This document shows, piece after piece, positions 1-7,978 of a DNA stretch of 45,666 nucleotides. The DNA is from Robiginitomaculum sp. (lineage in GTDB: Bacteria; Pseudomonadota; Alphaproteobacteria; Caulobacterales; Maricaulaceae): positions 1 to 45,666 of the forward strand of contig JALSHE010000093.1 of assembly GCA_026982415.1 (NCBI GenBank), in the 5' to 3' direction. A model generated the notes under the pieces. It searched no databases. It had not been told where the DNA came from and worked only from the letters and a program-made list of their open reading frames with translations. Each line of letters begins with the position of its first letter. Positions within the stretch are counted from its first letter, which is position 1. The position numbers and the translations under genes are program-made.

Positions 1-1
1 T

Positions 2-22
2 TAACCACTCTTAGTAACCACT
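2..22. repeat. Direct repeat TAACCACT x2 upstream of the peptide gene
   Basis: TAACCACT occurs at 2-9 and again at 15-22, 13 bases apart start to start, about 60 bases before the start codon of the small peptide gene. Spaced direct repeats of this kind are often response-regulator or LytTR-type operators, but the window begins here and no regulator is identified. It is only a candidate operator. Confidence 0.3.
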
Positions 23-81
23 TATTTACCATTGAGGGTAGGTAAGCGGGCAACTATCAACAACTAGATGGGGACTTCATT

Positions 82-150
82 ATGCGTGAACTTACCAACC
101 AAGAAGTAGAAATCGTAACAGGCGGCATCCCGATTGTTATCAATTTTTAA
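82..150 (+). CDS. 22-aa double-glycine leader peptide (bacteriocin/pheromone-like)
   Basis: This short gene encodes a leader MRELTNQEVEIVTGG followed by only seven residues, IPIVINF. The leader has the hallmarks of double-glycine (ComC/microcin class II) leaders: Met-Arg-Glu-Leu start, acidic amphipathic stretch, hydrophobic residues before Gly-Gly. Such leaders are normally cleaved after the second Gly by the peptidase domain of an ABC exporter (PCAT). GGGGA at 70-74 is a ribosome-binding site seven bases before the ATG, and a strong terminator follows at 181-210, so it is probably a monocistronic unit. The predicted product is far shorter than ordinary bacteriocins and resembles hydrophobic signalling peptides in size. 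No exporter gene is in the window. Alternatives are a decayed bacteriocin gene or a chance ORF; the combination of leader motif, RBS and terminator argues for a real gene. Confidence 0.6.
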   Translation: MRELTNQEVEIVTGGIPIVINF

Positions 151-180
151 TTATTATAAAATTTCTGGCTGGAGTGGGTG

Positions 181-210
181 ACCCGTTACGTTCGTAACGG
201 GTTTTGTTTT
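181..210 (+). terminator. Rho-independent terminator of the peptide gene
   Basis: ACCCGTTAC (181-189), loop GTTC, GTAACGGGT (194-202), followed by TTTGTTTT: a perfect 9-bp stem with a T-rich tail, 30 bases after the peptide stop codon and before the kinase gene. Confidence 0.85.
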
Positions 211-322
211 GTCTGAAGCACAACTATTTTAGTGCGCCCATTTGGCGGTTATTGGTTCTTGAAAATAGCCCTTTTACCCTCATTACAGAAAAGTAGGAAA
301 ATCCTAACGGTTTTATGCTCAA

Positions 323-3232
323 ATGGCAAAAATCGAGGGAATTGTGCATAAATCACCGTATATATATAGAGTTTATCTAAAATACTGTGCCGGGTTATTC
401 GTGCTATTGATGAGCATATTCGCCTGTTTCTCGTCGGTTTTTGCGCAATCAAACTCATTGGTTCCCCCTGAAACAACAGAGCGCGCTTTACGCATTGCTC
501 AAAAAATTGAGCAGCAAAATTTAATACTTAAAGCCTCCATATCATTAGAAGATTTAAAATTGGATTCGCTGCCAGACGCTGACCGGCTAAAGGTTTTGAG
601 GTTGCTGGCTATGGATACAGCATTTTTTCGAACCAACTTGCCCAAATCAAAAATTTATACACTCTATCAAAAAGAAGCGAAACAACAAAACTCTAACCGA
701 GATATGAAAATAGCCGCAATTTTTGACCTCCAGAAACAATTGATTAATCAAAACACCAATATTGAACCCGCAAAATCTACTCTCACGCGCCTTCAGAACT
801 ACCAAAACGATCAGGATTGGTTTGTAGCGCAACGTGCGGCTTTGATGAAGTCTAGTTTACAAGTATATGGTCGCCAATTTGATGTCGGCCTCAAAGACGC
901 CCAAATAGCGTTAAATTTAATACCAAATAAGCTGGGCGCTGATTTTGATGAAGTTAAATACGAAACTTACGACTTAATTTCATATCTCCAGCTTATCTTG
1001 TACAATCTAGAAAATGGTATTGGAACCACGGAATTAGTACTTGAAGCAGGCCTCACGTCCGGACGTCAAATTGACGGCATTAGCCTGATCAACAACATGA
1101 TCTACGCTTTTGACGCCTGGCGTGATTACGAAACGGCGGAAAAGCTGGCGGAAATTTTGTTTCGCATCAGTAATAAATCTGACCAAGGCGTCAATGCACT
1201 GGTCTATTACCGTTTTGCCCAAGCGCAAAACAATGCCGAACACTATCAGGCTGCACTGAAAACAATCGATGTCGGATTACAAAACACAATCGATCCAACC
1301 CGGAAAATTGGGCTGGTTTCTGAACGTGCCATTGCTTTGGCTGGTCTGGGGCAGGCACGTGCCGCCGAAAGGGAGTTTGCGAAATTTGATAGGATTGCCA
1401 TAGACAATAAAATAGATCCCGCTGGCTATCAAGGCAAGCGCCTGCACGCGGAAATGCTGATTGCCCTCGCCAAGGGCGACGTAAAAACCGCGACTAAATT
1501 ACAAAGCCAGCGCTCCAAAACTATGATACAGCGCCTGCTTCGCTTCCAAAATAAAGGTGTTTCGGGCCTGCATGCATCTTTGGAAAATGATAAAGCGCGG
1601 CAAAAAGAACGCGCGGAAGGCTTAGAGCGCGAAGCCAAAGCAGCACGAGCCGAAGCGGCGGCTAACAAACAAGCTGCTCTTATTTTAAGTGTTTTGGCCA
1701 TGGCGCTGTTTGGTTTAGCCGTTGCAGGTTTCAATATTGCCAACATGCGTAAAAAGGTTTTGCACACACTAGAGCTTGCACAAATCGCCCTTGAAGCTGG
1801 CGAGCGGGCAAAAAAGCAATTTTTATCGGTTATGTCTCACGAATTTCGTACACCTCTTAACGGTATCATAGGAATTGCTGATCTATTATCACAATATGGG
1901 GATACCCAAACCTTACGAGACCAAAATAAAATAATACTAGAATCGGGTGAAGGTCTGCTCGAGCTGTTAACGGGGATATTAGATATGACATATCTGGAAT
2001 CAGGCGACTTGCAAACATATGCAGAGCCTTCCGACATTCGTAAAATCACCACGGACATTTATAATAAGTGGCAAGATAAAGTCAGCCCAAAGGTTGTTTT
2101 CACATATGGTGTTGCTGAAAATGTACCAGCTGAATTGATGCTGGATGTAAAACGCGTGGCCCAATCCATGAATAATTTGGTGTCCAACGCCGTTAAATTC
2201 ACCACCGAAGGCCGCATTCATATTCACATTACCATGATGGATCCTGACATTAAGCCAGGAGATGACCCTAATGTATGTGGGCTATCAATAATTATTGCCG
2301 ACACCGGTATTGGTATAGATGATGACATGAAGGGTGATTTGTTTAGGCCATTTGTTCAAGCGGACAGCTCTATGACCCGCGATTACGGCGGTGCTGGTAT
2401 TGGTCTTGCTGTAACGCGCGGTTTTGCACGGGTCATGGGCGGGGATGTAGTCGTGACAACAAAGCTTGGATTTGGTTCCGAATTTGCTCTTAGCCTAAAA
2501 ACTGTAGATGCGGAACTCGCTGCTTGTGACCCACAAACAGGCGTCCCGAAATTTGGTTGTATTTCCCATGAAGATCACGGCATTACTTTTAGTCCAGCCG
2601 TCACTATGGAGGAAATGGAAGAACGCAAACGCCTTAGAGATGAAAAAGCCGAACGTGAAGCCAATGCCGATAGTGAACAAGATCTCATTCCGGCAACAGC
2701 AGTACCTCTTGTGCTTGAACGCGCCCGTGTTGAGCGAGAGAAACGCGCCCGAGCAGAAAGCGAACGCGGTGGGTTTACCAGACGCAAACCTAGAACCGAA
2801 GGTCAACGGGTAACGCCGGATCAGCTGGACGGGCTTAATGTTCTTATCGTCGAAGATGTTCTTGCAAACCAGGAAGTGGTGCGCTCATTACTTGAGCCAG
2901 CGGGCTGTACCGTAAGTGCCGCTTGTAATGGCCTGGAAGCCCTCGACTTGCTGGAAGAGCAGTTTTTTGATGTTATCCTGATGGATATACGTATGCCAAT
3001 TATGGGAGGCATCGAAACAACCGAAGCGATTAGAGCCAAAGAAGGCCCCCATAAAGACGTGCCAATAATTGCGCTTACCGCAGACGCTTCCGCCGAGAAC
3101 AATGCTCAGTGCCTTGCCGCTGGCGCAGACGTGTTTTTAACCAAGCCGGTTATCGTCAGTGAATTATTTGCATCAATCCGGTATGTTCGCGGCAAACAGC
3201 TCCGTAAATCTACTGAACAGTTGTCAGCTTAA
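323..3232 (+). CDS. Hybrid sensor histidine kinase with periplasmic helical-repeat (TPR-like) sensor
   Basis: 969 aa. An N-terminal signal segment (about 19-42, ending AQ) is followed by roughly 400 mostly helical residues with TPR-like character (for example NALVYYRFAQAQNN near 291-304), a charged coiled coil (420-450), one membrane span (452-474), then the cytoplasmic kinase. HisKA H-box SHEFRTPLNG has the phosphorylated His at residue 506; the ATPase has N-box NNLVSNAVKFT, G1 DTGIGID and G2 GGAGIGLAV. A charged linker of about 100 residues leads to a receiver domain (838-955) with phospho-acceptor Asp888 in LMDIRMP and the LTADA and TKP motifs. No DNA-binding output is fused, so it should pass phosphate to a histidine phosphotransfer protein or act by its receiver. 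No clear Shine-Dalgarno sequence precedes the chosen ATG. The ligand is unknown; the topology suits a periplasmic ligand. Confidence 0.88.
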   Translation: MAKIEGIVHKSPYIYRVYLKYCAGLFVLLMSIFACFSSVFAQSNSLVPPETTERALRIAQKIEQQNLILKASISLEDLKLDSLPDADRLKVLRLLAMDTAFFRTNLPKSKIYTLYQKEAKQQNSNRDMKIAAIFDLQKQLINQNTNIEPAKSTLTRLQNYQNDQDWFVAQRAALMKSSLQVYGRQFDVGLKDAQIALNLIPNKLGADFDEVKYETYDLISYLQLILYNLENGIGTTELVLEAGLTSGRQIDGISLINNMIYAFDAWRDYETAEKLAEILFRISNKSDQGVNALVYYRFAQAQNNAEHYQAALKTIDVGLQNTIDPTRKIGLVSERAIALAGLGQARAAEREFAKFDRIAIDNKIDPAGYQGKRLHAEMLIALAKGDVKTATKLQSQRSKTMIQRLLRFQNKGVSGLHASLENDKARQKERAEGLEREAKAARAEAAANKQAALILSVLAMALFGLAVAGFNIANMRKKVLHTLELAQIALEAGERAKKQFLSVMSHEFRTPLNGIIGIADLLSQYGDTQTLRDQNKIILESGEGLLELLTGILDMTYLESGDLQTYAEPSDIRKITTDIYNKWQDKVSPKVVFTYGVAENVPAELMLDVKRVAQSMNNLVSNAVKFTTEGRIHIHITMMDPDIKPGDDPNVCGLSIIIADTGIGIDDDMKGDLFRPFVQADSSMTRDYGGAGIGLAVTRGFARVMGGDVVVTTKLGFGSEFALSLKTVDAELAACDPQTGVPKFGCISHEDHGITFSPAVTMEEMEERKRLRDEKAEREANADSEQDLIPATAVPLVLERARVEREKRARAESERGGFTRRKPRTEGQRVTPDQLDGLNVLIVEDVLANQEVVRSLLEPAGCTVSAACNGLEALDLLEEQFFDVILMDIRMPIMGGIETTEAIRAKEGPHKDVPIIALTADASAENNAQCLAAGADVFLTKPVIVSELFASIRYVRGKQLRKSTEQLSA

Positions 3233-3247
3233 GTTCAGAGCCTATGC

Positions 3248-4090
3248 ATGACAGATATGCAAACATATCCTATTTACCAAATTGACGCTTTTACAGATAA
3301 GTTGTTCGCGGGAAATCCTGCCGCTGTTGTAATTCTTGATACTTTCCTGCCCATCAAAACCATGCAAGCCCTAGCACTTGAAAACAATCTGTCCGAAACT
3401 GCATTTGTTGTAGCCCGCAAAGACGGCGATTATGATTTACGTTGGTTTACCCCACTGCATGAAGTTGATTTTTGTGGCCATGCAACAATCGCTTCTGCAC
3501 ATGTGATGCTAAGTGAGTTAGGTGCACATTCTCCTATTACTTTCCGAACAAAAATTGGCACCCTGCACGTTTCACTTACGCAAGATGGTTATGAAATGCA
3601 GGCTCCAGTTTTTGAGATGGAGCAAATAGAATTAACCGCACACTTTCTTGATGCCTTTAACCAACTACCAAATGCGGCTTGGCAATCACGCAAAAATATA
3701 TTCTTGATGTTCCCCAACGCAAAGTCCGTTGCAGAGTTTAAACCGGATTTTAGTGTTATATCTGCTTTGTCTTCCCAAAAAAATGTTGATGACGGCCTTA
3801 TTATAATGGCGCCCGGAGACAGTGACATCGGCGCTACTTATGCAAGATATGATTTTGTTAGCCGCTATTTTGTACCTGCATTTGGTATTGATGAAGACCC
3901 GGTAACGGGTTCAAACCATGCGTCCCTAGCCCCTTTTTGGGGCGACCGCTTGGATAAACAGGAAATGCTGGCATATCAAGCCTCGGCGCGGGGCGGCGCG
4001 CTTAAGTTGAGGCTGGAAAAAAACAGCGTATTTATTACGGGTCAAGCCGTGACATATATGCAAGGCGCGTTTCGTTTATACAAAGCCTAG
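3248..4090 (+). CDS. PhzF family isomerase/epimerase-like protein
   Basis: 280 aa, the usual length for PhzF-family proteins (diaminopimelate epimerase fold; includes phenazine-pathway isomerase and many orphan members). Visible signatures are FAGNPAAVV near residues 20-28, SETAF with the presumed catalytic Glu50, CGHAT at 76-80, and DEDPVTGSNH near 217, which forms part of the active site. The gene begins 15 bases after the hybrid kinase stop codon and may be cotranscribed with it. No phenazine genes are nearby, so a phenazine role is unlikely; the substrate is unknown. An in-frame ATG at 3257 is a possible alternative start. Confidence 0.88.
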   Translation: MTDMQTYPIYQIDAFTDKLFAGNPAAVVILDTFLPIKTMQALALENNLSETAFVVARKDGDYDLRWFTPLHEVDFCGHATIASAHVMLSELGAHSPITFRTKIGTLHVSLTQDGYEMQAPVFEMEQIELTAHFLDAFNQLPNAAWQSRKNIFLMFPNAKSVAEFKPDFSVISALSSQKNVDDGLIIMAPGDSDIGATYARYDFVSRYFVPAFGIDEDPVTGSNHASLAPFWGDRLDKQEMLAYQASARGGALKLRLEKNSVFITGQAVTYMQGAFRLYKA

Positions 4091-4125
4091 AGCGCCTGAC
4101 TTTGTGTCTGTAAGCGGGTGAGGCT

Positions 4126-5088
4126 CTAGCCAGCCTCAGCTTGGTGGAATTGTCCGTACTTTCGAAAATGCGCCAAACTTGCTGGAATAATTGCATCTAT
4201 GGTTTCGGCCTCAATGTCGAGATCCGATAGGCCGGGATAATTACCGCTAACCACATTGTCTATCTTGAGCAATTTGACTTGGTCACGAGTCAGAAATGGT
4301 TTGACCAGCGGGATATAACCAGAAATTTCTCCGAACACCCCCATAAGGCTACTGACTGCCCACGGAACAGGCAGAAGGGCGCGCTTCTTGCCGATTGCGT
4401 CAAGTACGATTTGTAGTAATTCTTTGAAACTAAATGTCTGCGCCCCACCGAGTTCCCATATTGCCCCACTTGAGCCTCGATTGACTATTTTACAAATAGC
4501 ATTGGCGAGATCGTCTACATAGATCGGCTGAAACTTTGTTATGCCGCCGCCAAGAAGTGGCAGAGCCATGGTTAAATTGGCGAGACCGGCAAAGCGGGTG
4601 AAAAACCCGTCTCCCTCACCAAACAATATGGACGGGCGAACAATATCAGCACTGGCGACAGCCGCCGCAACCGCTTGTTCCCCTTTAGCTTTTGAACGGG
4701 CATAGCGACTATTGCTTTGCTGGTCTGCACCCAAGGCTGAAATATGCACAAGATTAGTAATCCCTGTGTTTTGAGCGGCATCGGCTATGTTTTTGGCGCC
4801 GAGAACATGCACGGCCTTGAAGTTTTGGTGGCCTTGTTCAATCAATATTCCGGTCAAATTAATAACGGCATCACAGCCCGCAACAGCTAGCTCTACGGAT
4901 TTCTTATAACGGACATTGGCTTGTACCAATTGTATTTGACCGACCGCGCCCATGACTTTTAGCTCGCCTGCAATATGAGGTCGACGGACACAAGCCCGCA
5001 CTCGCCAGCCATCTTTGGCTAACCGCCTGACCACATAATGTCCCAAAAAACCATTGGCACCAAATACACAGACTAAACCCTTTGACAT
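4126..5088 (-). CDS. NDUFA9-like NAD(P)-binding protein (atypical short-chain dehydrogenase)
   Basis: 320 aa. The N-terminus has the Rossmann dinucleotide motif VFGANGFLGHYVV (residues 8-20), followed by RACVRRP typical of the complex I NDUFA9/epimerase family, and a YARSK (Tyr129/Lys133) short-chain dehydrogenase pair. In Alphaproteobacteria this family is annotated as complex I NDUFA9 subunit family protein and is implicated in quinone or respiratory chain function. It is convergent with the PhzF gene, 35 bases apart. A 7-bp inverted repeat (TGAGGCT/AGCCTCA, 4119-4138) spans its stop codon. The start ATG is preceded on its strand by a GGAGAA-type ribosome-binding site. Family call is firm, precise reaction is not. 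Confidence 0.85.
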   Translation of the reverse strand: MSKGLVCVFGANGFLGHYVVRRLAKDGWRVRACVRRPHIAGELKVMGAVGQIQLVQANVRYKKSVELAVAGCDAVINLTGILIEQGHQNFKAVHVLGAKNIADAAQNTGITNLVHISALGADQQSNSRYARSKAKGEQAVAAAVASADIVRPSILFGEGDGFFTRFAGLANLTMALPLLGGGITKFQPIYVDDLANAICKIVNRGSSGAIWELGGAQTFSFKELLQIVLDAIGKKRALLPVPWAVSSLMGVFGEISGYIPLVKPFLTRDQVKLLKIDNVVSGNYPGLSDLDIEAETIDAIIPASLAHFRKYGQFHQAEAG

Positions 5089-5260
5089 ACATTTCTCCGA
5101 AACCGTTTACTCAATTCTACGCAACATTTACGCCCCGGACAGGCGTCTGTCCACGCCTGAATGGCAAGTGTGACGATTTAGAGCGCAGAATCTATTAAGG
5201 TGATTGACCCGCCATGCTGACTGGTCTAAATCCTCACCTCGCTTTAACTACGGTTAATGC

Positions 5261-5347
5261 GCCCTGGTGGCGGAATTGGTAGACGCGCTAGCTTCAGGTG
5301 CTAGTTTCCTTATGGAAGTGGAAGTTCGAGTCTTCTCCAGGGCACCA
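5261..5347 (+). tRNA. tRNA-Leu (anticodon CAG)
   Basis: Acceptor arms GCCCTGG (5261-5267) and CCAGGGC (5337-5343) pair fully. D-loop GGCGGAATTGGTAGACGCG is typical of leucine tRNAs. The anticodon stem CTAGC/GCTAG encloses a TTCAGGT loop, giving anticodon CAG. There is a long variable arm and TTCGAGTC in the T arm. The 3' CCA is encoded (5345-5347). Confidence 0.97.
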
Positions 5348-5422
5348 ACCTACGCTCCCAAAAAGGGAACCTCGGTTCGGCGAGCCATGCAGCAATAAGA
5401 ATGATAATAACAAGGGAAGATA

Positions 5423-6043
5423 ATGACGATACATTTACATAAAGGTGACCTGCCGGACGGGGTGGAGTTTGGAGCATCTGTGGCTGTGGATACGGAGACA
5501 CAAGGCTTGTCTCTAGTGCGGGATAAATTGTGTTTGGTGCAATTATCCGCAGGCGACGGCGATGCTCATATTGTGCAGATGGATCGGAGTTCTTATGCTT
5601 GCCCAAATTTAAAGACGCTAATGTCGGATACCAAGGTTGAGAAAATTTTTCACTTTGCCCGTTTTGATGTAGCCATGCTCAAGCAAAACCTCGGCGTTGA
5701 TTGCGCGCCTATATATTGCACAAAAATTGCGTCTGCTTTGGTGCGGACATATACGGACGCTCACGGCTTGAAAAATCTGTGTAAAGAACTCCTCAATGTA
5801 GATTTATCTAAACAACAGCAATCCTCTGATTGGGCCGCAGACGGTTTGACAAAACAACAATTGGAATATGCGGCATCGGACGTTTTATATCTGCACCAGT
5901 TACAGCGGATTTTGACAGCGCGCTTGATGCGCGAAGACAGATATAATTTGGCCAAAGCCTGTTTTGAATTTATGCCGACACGGGCTGGCTTGGATATTGC
6001 TGGCTGGAACGATGTGGATATTTTCTCACATAGTTTCAGATAG
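5423..6043 (+). CDS. RNase D-like 3'-5' exonuclease
   Basis: 206 aa, corresponding to only the DEDDy exonuclease domain of RNase D without HRDC domains, as is usual for the short alphaproteobacterial form. The catalytic residues are visible: Asp23 and Glu25 in AVDTETQ, Asp82 in FHFARFDVAML, and Tyr149/Asp153 in YAASDVLYL. SSDW near 134-137 is also characteristic. The family trims 3' ends of structured RNAs such as tRNA precursors; here it lies just after a tRNA gene and before the lpt genes, the usual alphaproteobacterial order. An AAGGGAAG ribosome-binding site precedes the ATG. Confidence 0.9.
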   Translation: MTIHLHKGDLPDGVEFGASVAVDTETQGLSLVRDKLCLVQLSAGDGDAHIVQMDRSSYACPNLKTLMSDTKVEKIFHFARFDVAMLKQNLGVDCAPIYCTKIASALVRTYTDAHGLKNLCKELLNVDLSKQQQSSDWAADGLTKQQLEYAASDVLYLHQLQRILTARLMREDRYNLAKACFEFMPTRAGLDIAGWNDVDIFSHSFR

Positions 6044-6170
6044 ACCCCATATAGAGTTTCTGGTAAGTTTTTCGCTAACCAAGCTGTAATCTATTGCCTG
6101 CATTCTAGTGTCGCATATTATGCTTGAATACTATATGAGAGAACCAATTTTAACGCGCGCGTGAATAGTT

Positions 6171-6875
6171 ATGACAACATTTAGTGCAGATAGTGCAGAC
6201 GGTAATGGCCACGCTCTCGCCCACTGGGAGCCGCGCCACGCGCTTTCTTTGGATGCCGCACGGCGGCACAGTACGTTTATTCGCTATGCCCGGTTATTAT
6301 TGATCGCCTTTTCGGGTGTTTTGCTTTTGACTTTGCTGTGGTATTTTATCTCAACCCCCAAAGCTAGACCGCCAGAAGATAATCCGGATGAAACCGTCAA
6401 ATTTACAAACCCGGTTTACAAAGGGCGAACGGCGGACGGCCTGCCGTACCGGATTTCAGCCGACACGGCGACACGCTTCATTCAAAACCCGGACGAGACC
6501 AAATTAACCAACCCGGTCTTGAATTTCTTGCGCACAGGCGAAGCCAATGAGAGCCAGGTTTTTGCTCTAACAGGTCTTTATAATGCTGAAACCCAAGTGT
6601 TAGAGTTACACCAGGAAGTGCGCTTGAAGACAGACGATGGCTATGATTGTAAAACCAATCACGCGCGAATTTTTGTCAAAGGCAAGCGTATCGAGGGCGA
6701 TGAGCCGATTGATTGCATGGGTGCCTTTGGCCGCGCCGCCGGCAATGCTTATGAGATCAACGATAATTATTCCGAATTTGTTTTCAAAGGCGGCATGACG
6801 GCGCGGATCATTCCCGAAAAGGCCGATGATGCGCTCAGCGGTACTGAGCCGCAATTACGCGGAGCACAAGAATGA
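6171..6875 (+). CDS. lptC: LptC, LPS export bitopic membrane protein
   Basis: 234 aa. A cytoplasmic N-terminus of about 38 residues is followed by one membrane span (about 39-61, LLLIAFSGVLLLTLLWYFIS) and a periplasmic beta-jellyroll region; NPVYKGRTADGLPYRISADT fits the LptC fold. LptC docks on the LptB2FG transporter and hands lipopolysaccharide to LptA. The stop overlaps the start of the next gene by four bases (ATGA), indicating translational coupling. The long N-terminal tail relative to E. coli LptC is common in Alphaproteobacteria. The call is supported by position before lptA and lptB. Confidence 0.87.
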   Translation: MTTFSADSADGNGHALAHWEPRHALSLDAARRHSTFIRYARLLLIAFSGVLLLTLLWYFISTPKARPPEDNPDETVKFTNPVYKGRTADGLPYRISADTATRFIQNPDETKLTNPVLNFLRTGEANESQVFALTGLYNAETQVLELHQEVRLKTDDGYDCKTNHARIFVKGKRIEGDEPIDCMGAFGRAAGNAYEINDNYSEFVFKGGMTARIIPEKADDALSGTEPQLRGAQE

Positions 6876-7405
6876 TAAAATTCACTTACAATCTGGTTTT
6901 GATGGGCGGCTTAGCTCTGGCAAACCCTGCCTATGCACAAGTTTCTTTTGGGAATGACGGCCCGATTGATGTCAAAGCTGAGCGGGCAACCTACCGTGGT
7001 TCAAAAACCATCCTCAGCGGCAATGTACGGGTTAAACAAAAAGACGGGACAATTTTAGCTGACCGCATGGATTTATTTAGAACCGAAACCACGACTCCCT
7101 CACAGGGTAATGAGGGCAGCTTCATCAAATTAGGTAATATAAACCGAATTGTCGCCGTCGGGAATTTCAGATATATCACCACAGAAAACCGCGTCACAGG
7201 TGATAAAGGGGTTTACGAACGCGATAAAGAGATTATCACGGTAACAGGAAATGCACGGTTCGTTCAAAATAACGGCAGTACGATCACAGGCAACAAGATG
7301 ATTTACGACCTAAACACTAACCGCGCAAAAATCGCAGGAAATTGTACGGGGCGAGAGTGTGAACGAAATGACCGTGTCGAGATAAAATTTGGCGGCAAAG
7401 AGTAG
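6872..7405 (+). CDS. lptA: LptA/OstA-family periplasmic LPS transport protein (copy 1)
   Basis: 177 aa with a signal peptide ending near ALANPAYAQ. The OstA/LptA domain is recognisable by repeated beta-strand units: ITVTGNARF, GSTITGNKMIYDL, and RVKQKDGTILADRM. LptA forms the periplasmic bridge carrying lipopolysaccharide from LptC to LptD. The end carries two cysteines in NCTGREC, a motif also present in the neighbouring paralogue and not part of E. coli LptA. It overlaps lptC by four bases and is followed after 22 bases by a second lptA-like gene. Confidence 0.87.
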   Translation: MIKFTYNLVLMGGLALANPAYAQVSFGNDGPIDVKAERATYRGSKTILSGNVRVKQKDGTILADRMDLFRTETTTPSQGNEGSFIKLGNINRIVAVGNFRYITTENRVTGDKGVYERDKEIITVTGNARFVQNNGSTITGNKMIYDLNTNRAKIAGNCTGRECERNDRVEIKFGGKE

Positions 7406-7427
7406 GCTATTAAACAAAGGAAGCAAA

Positions 7428-7976
7428 ATGGCGATTGTAAAAACAAACAAAACATTGACGGTGCTATTTTTGTGCTTGATTTTGGGTTTGATAATATCTC
7501 CCAATGCTTCTGCACAATTTGCTTCGGGTAGTTCATCCCCGATCAACATTACGGCGGATAATGTTTCTTATGCTGGTGATAAATCTATCCTAACCGGAGG
7601 TGTTGATGTGCGCCAAGGTAATGTGCGCGTACTATCAGATACAATGGAAGTGTTCACCGCAGGTGGCGGCAGTCTTGGCCAAGGCGATATTTCTAAAATT
7701 ATCGCCATTGGCAATTTCTATTATTTAACACCAGACCAAAGTGTGCGCGGCAAGCAGGGTATATACACCCGCCGCGACGATACATTTGTTGTCACAGGTA
7801 ATGTGATTATGAAGCAGGCTGATGGCAGTGTCATTACGGGTGAAAAGCTGTTTTATAATTTAGGCTCCCAGAACGCCCGCGTTGTCGGCACCTGCAAGGG
7901 TCGCAAATGTGGTGCTAAAGGGCGCGTCAACATCCTGATCAAGAACGCGCAAAATGTCGCAAGTAGCAATTCCTAA
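7428..7976 (+). CDS. LptA/OstA-family periplasmic protein (copy 2)
   Basis: 182 aa from the ATG at 7428, chosen because AAAGGAAG (7416-7423) is a good ribosome-binding site; an upstream in-frame ATG at 7389 would overlap the previous gene and lacks one. A signal peptide (hydrophobic TVLFLCLILGLIIS, ending NASAQ) precedes an OstA domain with SPINITADNVSY, VTGNVIMKQADGSVITGEKL and a C-terminal TCKGRKC motif matching NCTGREC of copy 1. It is a diverged tandem duplicate: strand pattern is the same but sequence identity is modest. It probably takes part in the same LPS bridge, either as a mixed oligomer or with a specialised role. lptB begins two bases after its stop. Confidence 0.82.
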   Translation: MAIVKTNKTLTVLFLCLILGLIISPNASAQFASGSSSPINITADNVSYAGDKSILTGGVDVRQGNVRVLSDTMEVFTAGGGSLGQGDISKIIAIGNFYYLTPDQSVRGKQGIYTRRDDTFVVTGNVIMKQADGSVITGEKLFYNLGSQNARVVGTCKGRKCGAKGRVNILIKNAQNVASSNS

Positions 7977-7978
7977 AT

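Noticed and set aside
1-30. CtrA-type site (TTAA-N7-TTAA) at the left edge
   Set aside because: Only the first TTAA half is present; the second half does not match.
249-476. Minus-strand 75-residue ORF overlapping the first kinase start
   Set aside because: It is antisense to the signal peptide region of a well supported gene and shows no motif or ribosome-binding site.
3248-4090. Phenazine biosynthesis gene
   Set aside because: PhzF-family proteins are widespread outside phenazine pathways and no other phz gene is in the window.
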